64,000 nucleotides of DNA from Candidatus Saccharimonadota bacterium (lineage in GTDB: Bacteria; Patescibacteriota; Saccharimonadia; Saccharimonadales; Saccharimonadaceae): the NCBI GenBank assembly GCA_017405245.1, contig JAFRAU010000002.1, positions 46,048 through 110,047 of the forward strand, in the 5' to 3' direction. Each line of letters starts with the position of its first letter. Position 1 is the stretch's first letter. The position numbers and the translations under genes were made by a program. Shown in pieces: positions 43,499-53,083 of the stretch. The notes beneath the pieces were generated by a model. That model ran no database searches, was not told the origin of the DNA, and saw only the letters and a list, made by a program, of their open reading frames with translations.

Positions 43499-44511
43499 TG
43501 GAAAACATAATTATCAAGAGTGTTAAGTTAGAGAATTTTCGAAGTCATGAAAGTTATTTTCTTGATTCAGAAAATAATACAACGCTAATTTTAGGTGAGA
43601 ATGGCTGTGGTAAAACGTCGGTACTAGAAGCAATTTATATCGCTATGCAAGGTAAATCTTTTAGGGCGGTAGATAAGGAGATAGTGAAGCGAGGGGCTGA
43701 ATATTATCGAGTAGAGCTTAATCTTAAAAATAGTGAAAAAATAGTGGCTTTTTATGAAATGAATAAAAATAAAAAGACTTATTTAATAGAAGATAAAAGA
43801 TTTATGCGACTTCCTAGAACCTATAAATATCCTGTGGTTTTGTTTTTACCGGAAGACTTACACCTAGTTGCAACTTCGCCAACTAAACGGCGAGAGTACT
43901 TTGACAGGTTAATATCTCAGATTAATGATGGTTATGGTGTGATACTAAATAAGTATAATAAAATTCTAAAACAAAGGAATGAATTATTAAAACGAGACGT
44001 AGTTTCACTTGATGATGTTTTTTCTTGGGATATTTTACTTGCGAAGTATGGGGTGGAAATTAGGAAATATAGAGAGATGGTGGCTAGTGAAATAGGGTTG
44101 CGGATAAGTGAGGTCTACCGAGATATTGCAAATAATGATGATGAACCAGAGTTATTATATGATTCATATACTGGTGAAGTAGGTGAAAGTGAGTTTTTGA
44201 AATTATTGCAAATGGATTTTGAGCGTGACAAGCTTATGGGACACACTAATTTTGGTGTACATAAGGATGATTTTAGATTTATATTCAATCATTCCCTGGC
44301 GGATGGAAGTGCGTCGAGGGGTGAGACGAGGAGTATGATTTTAGCATTAAAGTTTATTGAGGCAGAAATATTAGAAGAGAAGTTAAGGAAGAAACCAATT
44401 GTTCTTTTAGATGATGTTTTTTCAGAACTAGATAAAAATAGACAGGCGAGTTTAGTGAAGAACTTTTCTCAAAATCAAGTTATACTTACGAGTGTGAGTG
44501 GAGTGGATTAG
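43498..44511 (+). CDS. recF: DNA repair/recombination ATPase RecF
   Basis: 337 residues. The N-terminal LENFRSHES and Walker A GENGCGKTS (about 34-42) are followed by the ABC-type signature in SRGETRSMILALKF and the Walker B LLDDVFSELD. RecF loads RecA at gaps with RecO/RecR and belongs to the classical dnaA-dnaN-recF set. Coupled to dnaN. Its stop overlaps the convergent PEGA gene by 4 nt. Confidence 0.94.
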   Translation: MENIIIKSVKLENFRSHESYFLDSENNTTLILGENGCGKTSVLEAIYIAMQGKSFRAVDKEIVKRGAEYYRVELNLKNSEKIVAFYEMNKNKKTYLIEDKRFMRLPRTYKYPVVLFLPEDLHLVATSPTKRREYFDRLISQINDGYGVILNKYNKILKQRNELLKRDVVSLDDVFSWDILLAKYGVEIRKYREMVASEIGLRISEVYRDIANNDDEPELLYDSYTGEVGESEFLKLLQMDFERDKLMGHTNFGVHKDDFRFIFNHSLADGSASRGETRSMILALKFIEAEILEEKLRKKPIVLLDDVFSELDKNRQASLVKNFSQNQVILTSVSGVD

Positions 44512-45434
44512 AGATTGTTAGCTTGTCTAATAACCTCTTCTGGAATATCTGGATATTTAGCATAGGTAAGAATTGGTTCTGGTGTAGTGAGAAGAACAAA
44601 GTCGTTACCTGCTTTTTCTATAATAAGACGATATATAGTAGTTACACCAGGTTCAATTTGATAATTTACTGCAAGTAAAGCAAAGTTATCAGTAAAAACA
44701 ATGTTTTTTACAGTGGAACTATTAAGTAAATTTTTTACATAACTTTCTATTTCCGCTTTATTATCAAGAGAAATGTTTTGTCTGTTTTTGATGTCTGTGG
44801 ACATTTTTAGATTAAGGAAAGGATTTTTGCGATCGACATACTTGTAATAATATTTTCCTAAGTCTACCCCCTTACTTTTGAGATAATCAATCGCACCATC
44901 GTATGAGTATCCAAATGCGTCCATAATAATACAAAAATCATTATCGTCACATTGTCCGTAACCAACTGAGAAAGTCTTGGTTTCATACGGTAGAAATTCT
45001 ATAACGGGGTAGTCAGCTGTGAAAGTGTCGCTCTCTTTTTCAAATTCCCTTCCGACGATTTGCTCAATTACTTTTTGATCGTCTTCATGTTCATTAAACC
45101 AATTCGCGGTACTACTGTCATTTGATGTAAGTATTATGTATCCTTGTGTAGTTTGCCCACGATTGGCTGTAACTTCAATGCTTTGAGATTCAAATCCAGG
45201 TTTTTCTGCTTTTATCGTGTGGGTTCCTGGTGTGACTTTAATGAGACCGTTTTTAACCTGATGATTGTCAAGATAGATAGTAGAAGAAGAGGGTGAAACC
45301 AGAATATCAAGCGTGGCGCTATTAATAATACTATGAATAGCAATAAGTATTATCAAACCAATAAGTAAGATACTAGCGATAATACCTATAATGATAAATG
45401 GCTTTATTGATTTTCTGTTTCCTGTTCTAAACAT
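44508..45434 (-). CDS. Membrane-anchored PEGA-domain protein (copy A)
   Basis: 308 residues. A basic N-terminus, a transmembrane helix (about 14-37) and a PEGA-type beta domain (about 45-105) with VSPSSSTIYLDN and PGTHTIKAEKPGFE. A second domain starts near a W-F-x2-H-E-x-D motif and carries cysteines. PEGA domains are small surface modules thought to bind cell-wall components. Paralogue of the protein at 46709-47362. Each follows a glucosaminidase-type hydrolase, so a structural role in the T4SS envelope channel is plausible. It overlaps the upstream gene by 31 nt. Confidence 0.75.
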   Translation of the reverse strand: MFRTGNRKSIKPFIIIGIIASILLIGLIILIAIHSIINSATLDILVSPSSSTIYLDNHQVKNGLIKVTPGTHTIKAEKPGFESQSIEVTANRGQTTQGYIILTSNDSSTANWFNEHEDDQKVIEQIVGREFEKESDTFTADYPVIEFLPYETKTFSVGYGQCDDNDFCIIMDAFGYSYDGAIDYLKSKGVDLGKYYYKYVDRKNPFLNLKMSTDIKNRQNISLDNKAEIESYVKNLLNSSTVKNIVFTDNFALLAVNYQIEPGVTTIYRLIIEKAGNDFVLLTTPEPILTYAKYPDIPEEVIRQANNL

Positions 45435-46678
45435 TCTTCATTTTCTCCTTCGCCAATATAACGATAAATATTGTAGGTGCCACGACTATCACTAAACTTA
45501 ATATTGGTAACTTTACCAGTATACATATTAAGGGAGGCGGCAGCAGCGTTTTTGCCGGAGGCACCAGTATAAATTATAATATGACCATATCCGCTTCCGC
45601 CGCCAGCGGTTACCACAAAGACGTCGCCTGGCTCCAAATTACTTGTACTACCAGTGTTGTCAATTTTTTGCCATTTTGGAGAAGAAGAGAGATAACTATT
45701 CATGGAACTAGTACCACTAGCAGGAAACTCACTATCGACACTTGATCTGATAACTACACCCGCAAAATGACCACAATCTTGGGACCAGCTAAGGGTGGGA
45801 TTATTCCCAAGGCTTTTTGCTGCTTCCGCAAAGGCTGGTTTAACTTCGTTCCGGTGGTTGTTGTCTGGCCAGGCTAGCTCAATTGCTTTATCGGCGATAG
45901 CTTGGCCGTTACCATAGGTACAATCATCTGGGCACTCATTGATTATACTTGAACCGCCACCCGTTCCAGAATCACCTGTATCATCGCCGTAATTACGATA
46001 GGTGATGCTTGATGTTTGATAGCCATGTGATTCCGCCCACTTTTGGATTCCGCAGACTAATGCTGATGTATTATTAACGTAGGTTTCTGATTGCGCATAT
46101 TTATAGGTTGCACCATGTTGGATGAAATAAATATAAGCATATGGGTTGTCGGCAAATTTACCCTTTGCTTCTCTAACGGGGATAATTTTATTGACATAAT
46201 AATTAAACGCTTCGGTGTAACTGCCAAATGAACGATGTTTTCCATCACAGGATGGCTCGCCCTTTAGCCCTAGTGGATTAAAAGAACAGACTTCTTTTTT
46301 ACCACCACTACTTTCTTGTATGGTTTGAGCCATGATGGCTTCCCACGGGAGGCCGTTGGATTTGGCAACACTCATAATGGTTGAGATGTGGGTTTTTAGC
46401 CAGTCTTCATGACTACTAACACCAGAGCAATGACCATCCCATTTATCACCAGTACCAGGGTCTGGAATTGAATTTGGTCGACCATCTTTACCATCGTAAC
46501 ACTCCTCCGTAATTCCCTCATCCGGGTTCCAAAACATGATATTATTTTCTTTGAAAATGATTTTTTGAAGATCGGTAAGTGCACTAGCTGGTGTAGCAAT
46601 TATTCCGGAGAGAATAAGGCTAGCAAGAAAAAAGCAGATAATAGAGCGAAGTAGCTGTGTGAGTTTGATACGACCCAT
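45404..46678 (-). CDS. Secreted peptidoglycan hydrolase: glucosaminidase plus Cys-peptidase domain (copy A)
   Basis: 424 residues. Signal peptide ending near ATPASA (about 33). Domain 1 (about 75-220) has NGLPWEAIMAQTIQESSGG with the catalytic Glu, a FlgJ/LytG-like glucosaminidase fold. A Gly/Asp linker at about 235-245 is followed by a C-terminal domain with DCGHFAGVVI (Cys nucleophile) and LEPGDVFVV ... GHIIIYTG, an NlpC/P60- or CHAP-like amidase. Such VirB1-type enzymes open the wall for secretion machines. The promoter TGCTATAAT lies nine nt from the ATG. Paralogue of the gene at 47364-48527. Confidence 0.85.
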   Translation of the reverse strand: MGRIKLTQLLRSIICFFLASLILSGIIATPASALTDLQKIIFKENNIMFWNPDEGITEECYDGKDGRPNSIPDPGTGDKWDGHCSGVSSHEDWLKTHISTIMSVAKSNGLPWEAIMAQTIQESSGGKKEVCSFNPLGLKGEPSCDGKHRSFGSYTEAFNYYVNKIIPVREAKGKFADNPYAYIYFIQHGATYKYAQSETYVNNTSALVCGIQKWAESHGYQTSSITYRNYGDDTGDSGTGGGSSIINECPDDCTYGNGQAIADKAIELAWPDNNHRNEVKPAFAEAAKSLGNNPTLSWSQDCGHFAGVVIRSSVDSEFPASGTSSMNSYLSSSPKWQKIDNTGSTSNLEPGDVFVVTAGGGSGYGHIIIYTGASGKNAAAASLNMYTGKVTNIKFSDSRGTYNIYRYIGEGENEECLEQETENQ

Positions 46679-46708
46679 ATATAGTATATTATAGCAAACT
46701 TCTCACGC

Positions 46709-47362
46709 TTATTCCAGTGGAACTATGGGTGTGTATTCATAAAGAATCTCGAAGTCATCTGGGTTGAAACCAGCGTCGCTTATAAGTTTTTTGGCATGTT
46801 CTAAGTTATTACCAGTAGTATCAGTAACTTTTAAGCAAAACGAGGAGTGACAGTTCGAAAAACTTCCACCGTCAATCCGAAACTCGATGTAATTATATTC
46901 ATTATCATACTCGGCAAAAATAATAGGAAGATGACTTATGATAGGATTTTCTTGATTGTATTGTTCTTCCATGATAGAAGCTTGATAATCCCCGATAGTA
47001 GTCATGATAATAGCATCTTCCTGATGGTCGTCATACCAAGAAAGGCTTCCGTCATCTTGTACTAAATAGGTGTACAGTTTGTCGGATGATGAGGAATCAA
47101 AGATAAATTCTTGCATCTTAAACCCCTCCTTCTCGATTTTAACAGAAAGATTTCCGACGGGGAGATTGTAGGTGCCATTTTTATATGGCTTGCCGTTGAT
47201 GGTAATGCTAGCTGATTCTGGTGCAACTAAAACTTCAATGCGTTTACTTGGATAAAGATTGGCTACGGTAATAACTAAGATAACTGCGAAAAATATGAGA
47301 GTGATAATAATTATTATCGGTAAAGGATATTTTTTTATGAATGTTTTTATGCGATTTATCAT
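46709..47362 (-). CDS. Membrane-anchored PEGA-domain protein (copy B)
   Basis: 217 residues from MINRIKTFIKKYPLP. A transmembrane helix at about 14-36, a PEGA-type domain (about 40-95) with VAPESASITINGKPYKNG, then a domain opening with W-Y-x2-H-Q-E-D like copy A but shorter. The start at 47362 lies just after the stop of the hydrolase at 47364. A longer in-frame extension inside that gene lacks support. A hydrolase-PEGA pair was evidently duplicated. Confidence 0.72.
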   Translation of the reverse strand: MINRIKTFIKKYPLPIIIIITLIFFAVILVITVANLYPSKRIEVLVAPESASITINGKPYKNGTYNLPVGNLSVKIEKEGFKMQEFIFDSSSSDKLYTYLVQDDGSLSWYDDHQEDAIIMTTIGDYQASIMEEQYNQENPIISHLPIIFAEYDNEYNYIEFRIDGGSFSNCHSSFCLKVTDTTGNNLEHAKKLISDAGFNPDDFEILYEYTPIVPLE

Positions 47363-47363
47363 G

Positions 47364-48527
47364 TTATTGCTTTCTAAGGCGGAAAATCCGCATATTATTG
47401 TTGGCGTAATAGCCGCGGGCATGATCCGCTGTGCGGTCGCCATGCGAGGCAGAGGCGATGCGTCCGTTACCGTTTTCGTCCACGACATACATTTCTACGT
47501 GAGAAGATGAGGCGCGAATGTCTCCTGGTTGAAGATTGGCAGAACTGCCAGTATTTGGTACTTCTTCGTATAATTCTGGGTGTGATGCAAAGTAATTTAG
47601 CATTCTATTAGCACCACAACATGGCACGTTGGGGTCTGCGCCGGAATAGCGAAGTACGGTTGCGACAAAGGCGTCGCAACTAGCGCCCATCTGGACAAAT
47701 TTATCAGCATAATTTCCTAGACCGACAGCATTTAGGGCTTGAAGATATGAGTCGACTGGGTCATTAATGCCGTGTGAGCGGTCTGCCCAAGAGAACGCTA
47801 GTGCGGTAGCATTAAGGTCTCCGTTTCCGGCTGTGGTTGGAGAACAAATGATAGGATTTGAACTTCTAAACGAACCACCGGATTTTGCAAGAGCGTCGGA
47901 TGATTCCCAATCTTTTTCTGTGGAGCGATTTTGAATAGCTTTAATAATAGAAGCTAGTTTTGGAACGTAATTTGCATCTGTGGCGTAACCTGCATTTTTG
48001 ATTGCTTGGATATAGCCAATGGGGTCGCCAGCATGATTGAAAGCGCCATGGTTACGATAGCGAGGGTTATTACTTATAAATTCAAAGTAGCCTTTCCAAC
48101 CTTCGGCTGGCGAACTAAAATGGCGGGCGTTGTTAGGATTACTATCAACTGCGCCGATACCGAAGAAATTATTTCTTTCTCGCGCGAAGCGGCTAGTACC
48201 AGAAGCGGATTCCAAGATACCCTGAGCCATTACTGCCTCCCAAGGGATACCATATTCAGCACCAAGTTGGGCAGCGATATCGTGATACTTATCAACAAAA
48301 GCAGATTGCAAACTAGATAATCCGGCGGAGGCAACGCCGTCGTAACTGCCTACGCCCTCGTAGCAGCCGTCAGAGTTACCACTAAGACCATCGGGGTTGT
48401 AATAATAAATACCATTTTTTGCAAAGAAATCCAAAATCGCGTCAGATAGAGCGAATGATGGGGTAGTAAAAATAAGAGATGAGGATAGCAGGATACTTAA
48501 AAATAGAAGGAGGAGTTTTTTGGTCAT
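47364..48527 (-). CDS. Secreted peptidoglycan hydrolase: glucosaminidase plus Cys-peptidase domain (copy B)
   Basis: 387 residues. Signal peptide with TTPSFA cleavage region (about 26). The glucosaminidase domain (about 75-200) has GIPWEAVMAQGILESASGTS with the catalytic Glu, and NNFFGIGA and GWKGYFEFI motifs of the LytG/FlgJ family. The C-terminal domain (about 245-387) has MGASCDAFVATVLRYSG as Cys nucleophile site and LQPGDIRASSSHVEMYV for His, as in CHAP/NlpC. VirB1-like wall-opening role expected. Overlaps the 886-residue gene by 4 nt. Confidence 0.87.
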   Translation of the reverse strand: MTKKLLLLFLSILLSSSLIFTTPSFALSDAILDFFAKNGIYYYNPDGLSGNSDGCYEGVGSYDGVASAGLSSLQSAFVDKYHDIAAQLGAEYGIPWEAVMAQGILESASGTSRFARERNNFFGIGAVDSNPNNARHFSSPAEGWKGYFEFISNNPRYRNHGAFNHAGDPIGYIQAIKNAGYATDANYVPKLASIIKAIQNRSTEKDWESSDALAKSGGSFRSSNPIICSPTTAGNGDLNATALAFSWADRSHGINDPVDSYLQALNAVGLGNYADKFVQMGASCDAFVATVLRYSGADPNVPCCGANRMLNYFASHPELYEEVPNTGSSANLQPGDIRASSSHVEMYVVDENGNGRIASASHGDRTADHARGYYANNNMRIFRLRKQ

Positions 48528-51184
48528 GCGGTAGTCTCCTGAAAGCGAGTAATGATAATATCGCTAAGCGATTTAGTTAGAGTGGCAGTCGAATTTGGTA
48601 GTTTATGTGAGCTACTGATTTTGAAATCTATTTTTGTGGAATCGTGGTCAGAAAAAGCGTAAGCATCGTTAGGGTTATAGTTCTCGATTTTCTTAATATA
48701 GTCATTGACCGCTAGAACAGTTTCTGCTTCATCTTTTTCCAGTCCGGAAATCCTGGCGAGGTATCCAGAATTAGTATTATCTAACGGATGTGACTGATCA
48801 TATTTATCTTGATAAGCTACAACAGGACCGCCATCTTCTGAGCAAAGCCCCATATGGCACTTTACGCGCCAAGTTAAGACCCAAAGTTGATGCCATTTTT
48901 CTATTTGCCAAGCAGGATTATCTGGTGAATTGACATAGCGTGAGCCATCAGCAACCGATTCGCAGTAGTCGGTGGTGTCGAAGGCTTTAAGCATGTCTTT
49001 TATGTTGGTTAAGAAAGAAAGGGTGCGAGAGCGTTCTTTGCAGGCTTTGGCAATATTAGCATCGCGAATACCGGGGGCGGAGTAGCGTCCCATATGGAAA
49101 GTGATAAAATCCGCAAGTGGAGAGCCGTCGCGGACTATCTCTTCCCCATTTTCTCCAATATCGACGCTGGCAGAAATGACGGCCTGATATTCTGCGTCAT
49201 CGGTTGGTGTGTCGATAATGGACAAGTCGAGTGTGGAGATAGCACTACAATAGAAGTTGGCGGAGCCACCGATCTCTTCTGTCTTAGCGCAGTCTCCAAA
49301 GCTGGTCATGAGAGAAGAATTTTCTCCGGCGGCATAAGTAGAGCTTAAAGAGGCGAGGGAGGTGTTAGTAATGGTGGATAAGTCTGTTAGAGTGGAAAAA
49401 GTATTAGAAGTGCTGGTGGCGAGCGGTAAGAGAGTGTGAGCAAGGGAGCCGAGGAAAGTATTTTTTGACGAAGCGTCAAACGGGCTATGATGAAGGCGGT
49501 CGACCGCTGCGTCTCTTGCGATGAGTGCATCGGTTTCTTCGTTGTAAGCTAGAATTTGCTCTTTTGAGGCGATTGAGGCACCAGAAGTTTGACGTGCAGA
49601 AAGCATATTAGCATTGGCGGCACCCATGGCGAATCCCTCTCCGCCAGCAATACCCACAGCATTTTCAAAGGGGTTTTCATACATGATTCTAGCAATAGTT
49701 GGGACGAGAGTACTAAGAACTACTTCGGCGGCTACGCGGACGCCAAGATTGAAAGCGGTACCAAGTAGGACTCCGATAGCGGCATTGACTAGTCCTCCGC
49801 CAGGAATAGCGAGAGCAGCTAGGCTAATAACGACCCCGCCGGCACGGGCGATAGTACATGTATTAACATCGAGCCCCATGCCGTATGAGACATTATCAGT
49901 AGCAGTATAGCTCCGTTCCAAGGAATATTTAGGAGTGTTACTATAATTCGCAGGTACACCGCCAAGGATGACGCGAGCTCCTTCTGCTTCTAGCGGGGAG
50001 CCGGTAACTGTGATTTCTTCGCTGGTGACTGGATCATAAACCGTGGTAGTAGCTGGTGTAGTAAACCAGTTTAACACTGTATTTGCAGCAGAATTATCTC
50101 CGTAGCCGGCCTTTGCTTTACTGAGGTTCTCAATTTTAGTCATGAATTCATGTGCAGCTTGATAATAGCGATTGGATGAGACGGCGGTAGCGACCATGTT
50201 TCCGATTTTAAAGGTGGAACAGCCAGCAGTAAGTTCGGCGACTTTTTCACCAATACTTCTAAGATACTCTTTGGCGCGGTCTTCTGACGATGCGCCACTA
50301 CTGGAAGATGATGATACTGCATTGCCAATAGGAATATATTCAATGATTTGATTGCCCTCGTCGTCTTCTGTAATCTGTTTTTCAGCGGTATCAAGGGTGG
50401 CATTAGCGCTACTCTCAAAATAATTAGTAAGCAAACTATTGTACGACGAGCTATCAGTTTGTTCGTTGCCGGTAGCTTGATAGTTACTAAAAACATCACG
50501 AGAGAGACCAAGCTTTTGATAAAATTTCTCAGCGGCTGTATCAAAAAAGTTTGCGGCGCGACCACGAATGGCATTGTCGTAAGCTTCTCTGAAATAAGTG
50601 TCACCATTATACATATCTCGGAAATTACCAGCAGTAATTGTCTTACCGTTATATTCAAGAGAACTCGAAGAACTGACCTTGATACCTTCTTTTTCCAGGC
50701 GCTCTTTCATGTAGTCAGTTATGCTGATTTTGCCTTCTAGCATTTCTTCGGCCATGTGTGTAGCACGAAGATTATAGCCAGTGTATGCCGTATCAGTAGC
50801 TTCCGTAAAAAGTGATTCGATATGCGGGCCAAGAAAAGACGCTGAGCCAAAGATAACGAAAAATCCAATGCCTATGACAAGAAGAATCAGTGTGGCTGGT
50901 GCAAAACGGCGAAGAAAACCAGATTTTTTGTCTTTTTTTGATGGTTTTGCGATGTGTCGCGGAATATTGTTAGAATAAAAAGAAGGACTATTTTGAGATG
51001 AAAGAGACGTGTTTTCAAGAGATTTGGCAGTTGAATTAGAGACAGGACTCGTGACGGAATTTTCGAGGTTTTTTAAGGATTTTCTAGCAGAGGAAGTGGG
51101 ATCAGCGGGATTTTCTGGATTTTTGGTACCTGGAAAAGAAGGCTTAATACTGCCTTTTGCAAAGTAGTTTTTTTGACCTGCCAT
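48524..51184 (-). CDS. Large T4SS-associated membrane protein of unknown family
   Basis: 886 residues. A long Ser/Asn/Pro-rich basic cytoplasmic N-terminus (1-90), a transmembrane helix (about 93-117), a mostly polar external region with Ser runs (about 290), and a long Gly/Ala/Val hydrophobic hairpin (about 455-510). A Cys-rich C-terminal part (DCAKTEE, FYCSA, HMGLCSEDG) follows. I recognise no VirB family. Position between virB4 and the wall hydrolases suggests a channel or core component replacing VirB8/VirB10. The promoter TGTTATAAT (minus) is nine nt from the ATG, so this gene can be expressed apart from the upstream T4SS genes. Confidence 0.6.
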   Translation of the reverse strand: MAGQKNYFAKGSIKPSFPGTKNPENPADPTSSARKSLKNLENSVTSPVSNSTAKSLENTSLSSQNSPSFYSNNIPRHIAKPSKKDKKSGFLRRFAPATLILLVIGIGFFVIFGSASFLGPHIESLFTEATDTAYTGYNLRATHMAEEMLEGKISITDYMKERLEKEGIKVSSSSSLEYNGKTITAGNFRDMYNGDTYFREAYDNAIRGRAANFFDTAAEKFYQKLGLSRDVFSNYQATGNEQTDSSSYNSLLTNYFESSANATLDTAEKQITEDDEGNQIIEYIPIGNAVSSSSSSGASSEDRAKEYLRSIGEKVAELTAGCSTFKIGNMVATAVSSNRYYQAAHEFMTKIENLSKAKAGYGDNSAANTVLNWFTTPATTTVYDPVTSEEITVTGSPLEAEGARVILGGVPANYSNTPKYSLERSYTATDNVSYGMGLDVNTCTIARAGGVVISLAALAIPGGGLVNAAIGVLLGTAFNLGVRVAAEVVLSTLVPTIARIMYENPFENAVGIAGGEGFAMGAANANMLSARQTSGASIASKEQILAYNEETDALIARDAAVDRLHHSPFDASSKNTFLGSLAHTLLPLATSTSNTFSTLTDLSTITNTSLASLSSTYAAGENSSLMTSFGDCAKTEEIGGSANFYCSAISTLDLSIIDTPTDDAEYQAVISASVDIGENGEEIVRDGSPLADFITFHMGRYSAPGIRDANIAKACKERSRTLSFLTNIKDMLKAFDTTDYCESVADGSRYVNSPDNPAWQIEKWHQLWVLTWRVKCHMGLCSEDGGPVVAYQDKYDQSHPLDNTNSGYLARISGLEKDEAETVLAVNDYIKKIENYNPNDAYAFSDHDSTKIDFKISSSHKLPNSTATLTKSLSDIIITRFQETTA

Positions 51185-51220
51185 ATGTTATATATTATAA
51201 CACAAATTTTGTAAAATGCA

Positions 51221-53083
51221 CTAGTTGGCGGGATTATTTGTTTGGTTTGCGGCTGCTACTGGATTAGTAGTAATGAGACTTTCTTCTGTTTCGGAGGCGA
51301 TAACTTGAATATGAACATGGTTTTGACCGGCAAAGAAGAGACCTTGACCTACCGGGAAATTAGAGAGACGTTTTTTCTCTTCCTCGGTAAGTTTGAAGAC
51401 ATCCGAAAGAACGTCAACGGCGGAGCTAGATTGCTTTAAAAGAATTTGCATAGAAGAGTTTGCAACGATAGCACGACCCATTTTGGAAGACATAAAGTCT
51501 TCGACGTCCTGAGTAATAGTAGTGAGGCCAAGATAGTATTTACGGGCACGTTTTGCTAAGGAGAATAGGAAATTTGCGGAGTCATCATATTTCATGAGCT
51601 GCCAAGCTTCATCTACGATAAGTAGACGGCGTTTTTGTTGGGCGCGGACAACGTTCCAAATGTGAGAGAGTACAATGTACATGGCTACGGGACGAAGTTC
51701 GTCTTCTAGATCACGGATATTGAAGACGACCATTTGGTTGTTAATATCGATATTCGATTGCTGTGAGAAGATGCCAGCAAAAGTACCCGTGGTGTATTTT
51801 CTTAGTCGTTGTGCGAGGTTTGGCCCGGTGCCACCCATGTGAAGTAGTGTGTCATAAAGGTTGAAAATAGTAGGTGGAGTAGATTGATGTGTAAGAGGGT
51901 CAGAAGTAATACCGGCGCGAGCATAGGTATCAATAAGTGCTTGGTCGAGGTCAGCTTCTTCATTAGGGGTGAGAGCTGGTGCGGCTGGGGCTCCGGCGGA
52001 AGCCTGTTGAGCTCCACCTAGCATTAAGCGAAAGAGGCCGTGGAGAGTGACAAGGTTAGCGCGCAGTGCATCATTCGCGTCTTCGGCATCAACAACTTTT
52101 GGCAAGTCAAATGGATTGATACGGACATCGGAATTGAGTGATAAACGAATGTAGGAGCCGCCAACTGCGTCACAGAGCATTTGGTATTCATTTTCTGGGT
52201 CGATGATAAGAATTTCCGCGCCAACCATCATAGAACGCAATGCTTCGAGTTTTACGGTAAATGATTTACCGGCACCAGATTTAGCAAATACAACCATGTT
52301 TGCGTTTTCCAAGGAGAAGCGATCGAAGATAACGAGGCCGTTATTGTGCATATTAATACCATAGAGAATACCTTTCTCTTGCGTAAGATCGGCAGATGTG
52401 AATGGGAATGAGGTAGAAATGGCACCAGTATTCATATTACGGCGAATGAGGAGTTGGTCAGTACATTGTGGCATACAGGAGTTCATTCCCTGTTCCTGTT
52501 GGCTGCTAGCAACCTTGGAGAAGACCATTTGTTGACCAAAGAGAGTTTCAATTTTTCTCTGAACAAAACCAAGTTCGTCTAAGGAGTCCGCCCAAAGCGT
52601 AACGTAGAGTCCGAAGCGGAAGAATTTTTCTGCGCCGACTTGGAGCTGATCGCGAAGTTCTTCGGCATCGCCGATTGCAGCTTCTAGCTCTGGGTCGCGA
52701 ATTTTACCCTTTTCGGAATTTACAGAGATAGAAGCTTCTAGCTGAGTAACTTTCTTTTGTAGATTTTTCATGACGATAGTAGTATCGACTGGGTAAATAT
52801 ACATAGAAATATCTAGGACTTCATCAATGTTAATGAGTGGAGAGAGCCAACCCGTATAGAGAGAACGCGGATAACCATAGACATAGAGAGTGCGACCGTA
52901 TTTAGTGCCGAGACGAAAATAATCAGCATGGATTTCGATACTGGATGGAGAGATGAGGTCGCGAAGAGTAGTGATACCCTGCTCAAAGGCCTTTTGAATC
53001 TCGGCTTCTTCCATAGCTTGGGCCTGAGCGGCAATTTGGGCGGCAGAAAGTTGCCCCTTATTCTTCTTGTCTCTTCTACTCAT
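51221..53083 (-). CDS. virB4: VirB4-family T4SS ATPase
   Basis: 620 residues. The N-terminal CagE/TrbE/VirB-like region (about 30-250) is followed by a RecA-type motor with Walker A AKSGAGKS (267-274), a DPENEY loop (about 296), Walker B LLIVDE (487-492) and a late TITQDVEDF. VirB4 energises pilus assembly and substrate transport and is the hallmark T4SS protein. It has an AAAGGAG SD and overlaps the upstream TraC-like gene by 8 nt. Confidence 0.93.
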   Translation of the reverse strand: MSRRDKKNKGQLSAAQIAAQAQAMEEAEIQKAFEQGITTLRDLISPSSIEIHADYFRLGTKYGRTLYVYGYPRSLYTGWLSPLINIDEVLDISMYIYPVDTTIVMKNLQKKVTQLEASISVNSEKGKIRDPELEAAIGDAEELRDQLQVGAEKFFRFGLYVTLWADSLDELGFVQRKIETLFGQQMVFSKVASSQQEQGMNSCMPQCTDQLLIRRNMNTGAISTSFPFTSADLTQEKGILYGINMHNNGLVIFDRFSLENANMVVFAKSGAGKSFTVKLEALRSMMVGAEILIIDPENEYQMLCDAVGGSYIRLSLNSDVRINPFDLPKVVDAEDANDALRANLVTLHGLFRLMLGGAQQASAGAPAAPALTPNEEADLDQALIDTYARAGITSDPLTHQSTPPTIFNLYDTLLHMGGTGPNLAQRLRKYTTGTFAGIFSQQSNIDINNQMVVFNIRDLEDELRPVAMYIVLSHIWNVVRAQQKRRLLIVDEAWQLMKYDDSANFLFSLAKRARKYYLGLTTITQDVEDFMSSKMGRAIVANSSMQILLKQSSSAVDVLSDVFKLTEEEKKRLSNFPVGQGLFFAGQNHVHIQVIASETEESLITTNPVAAANQTNNPAN

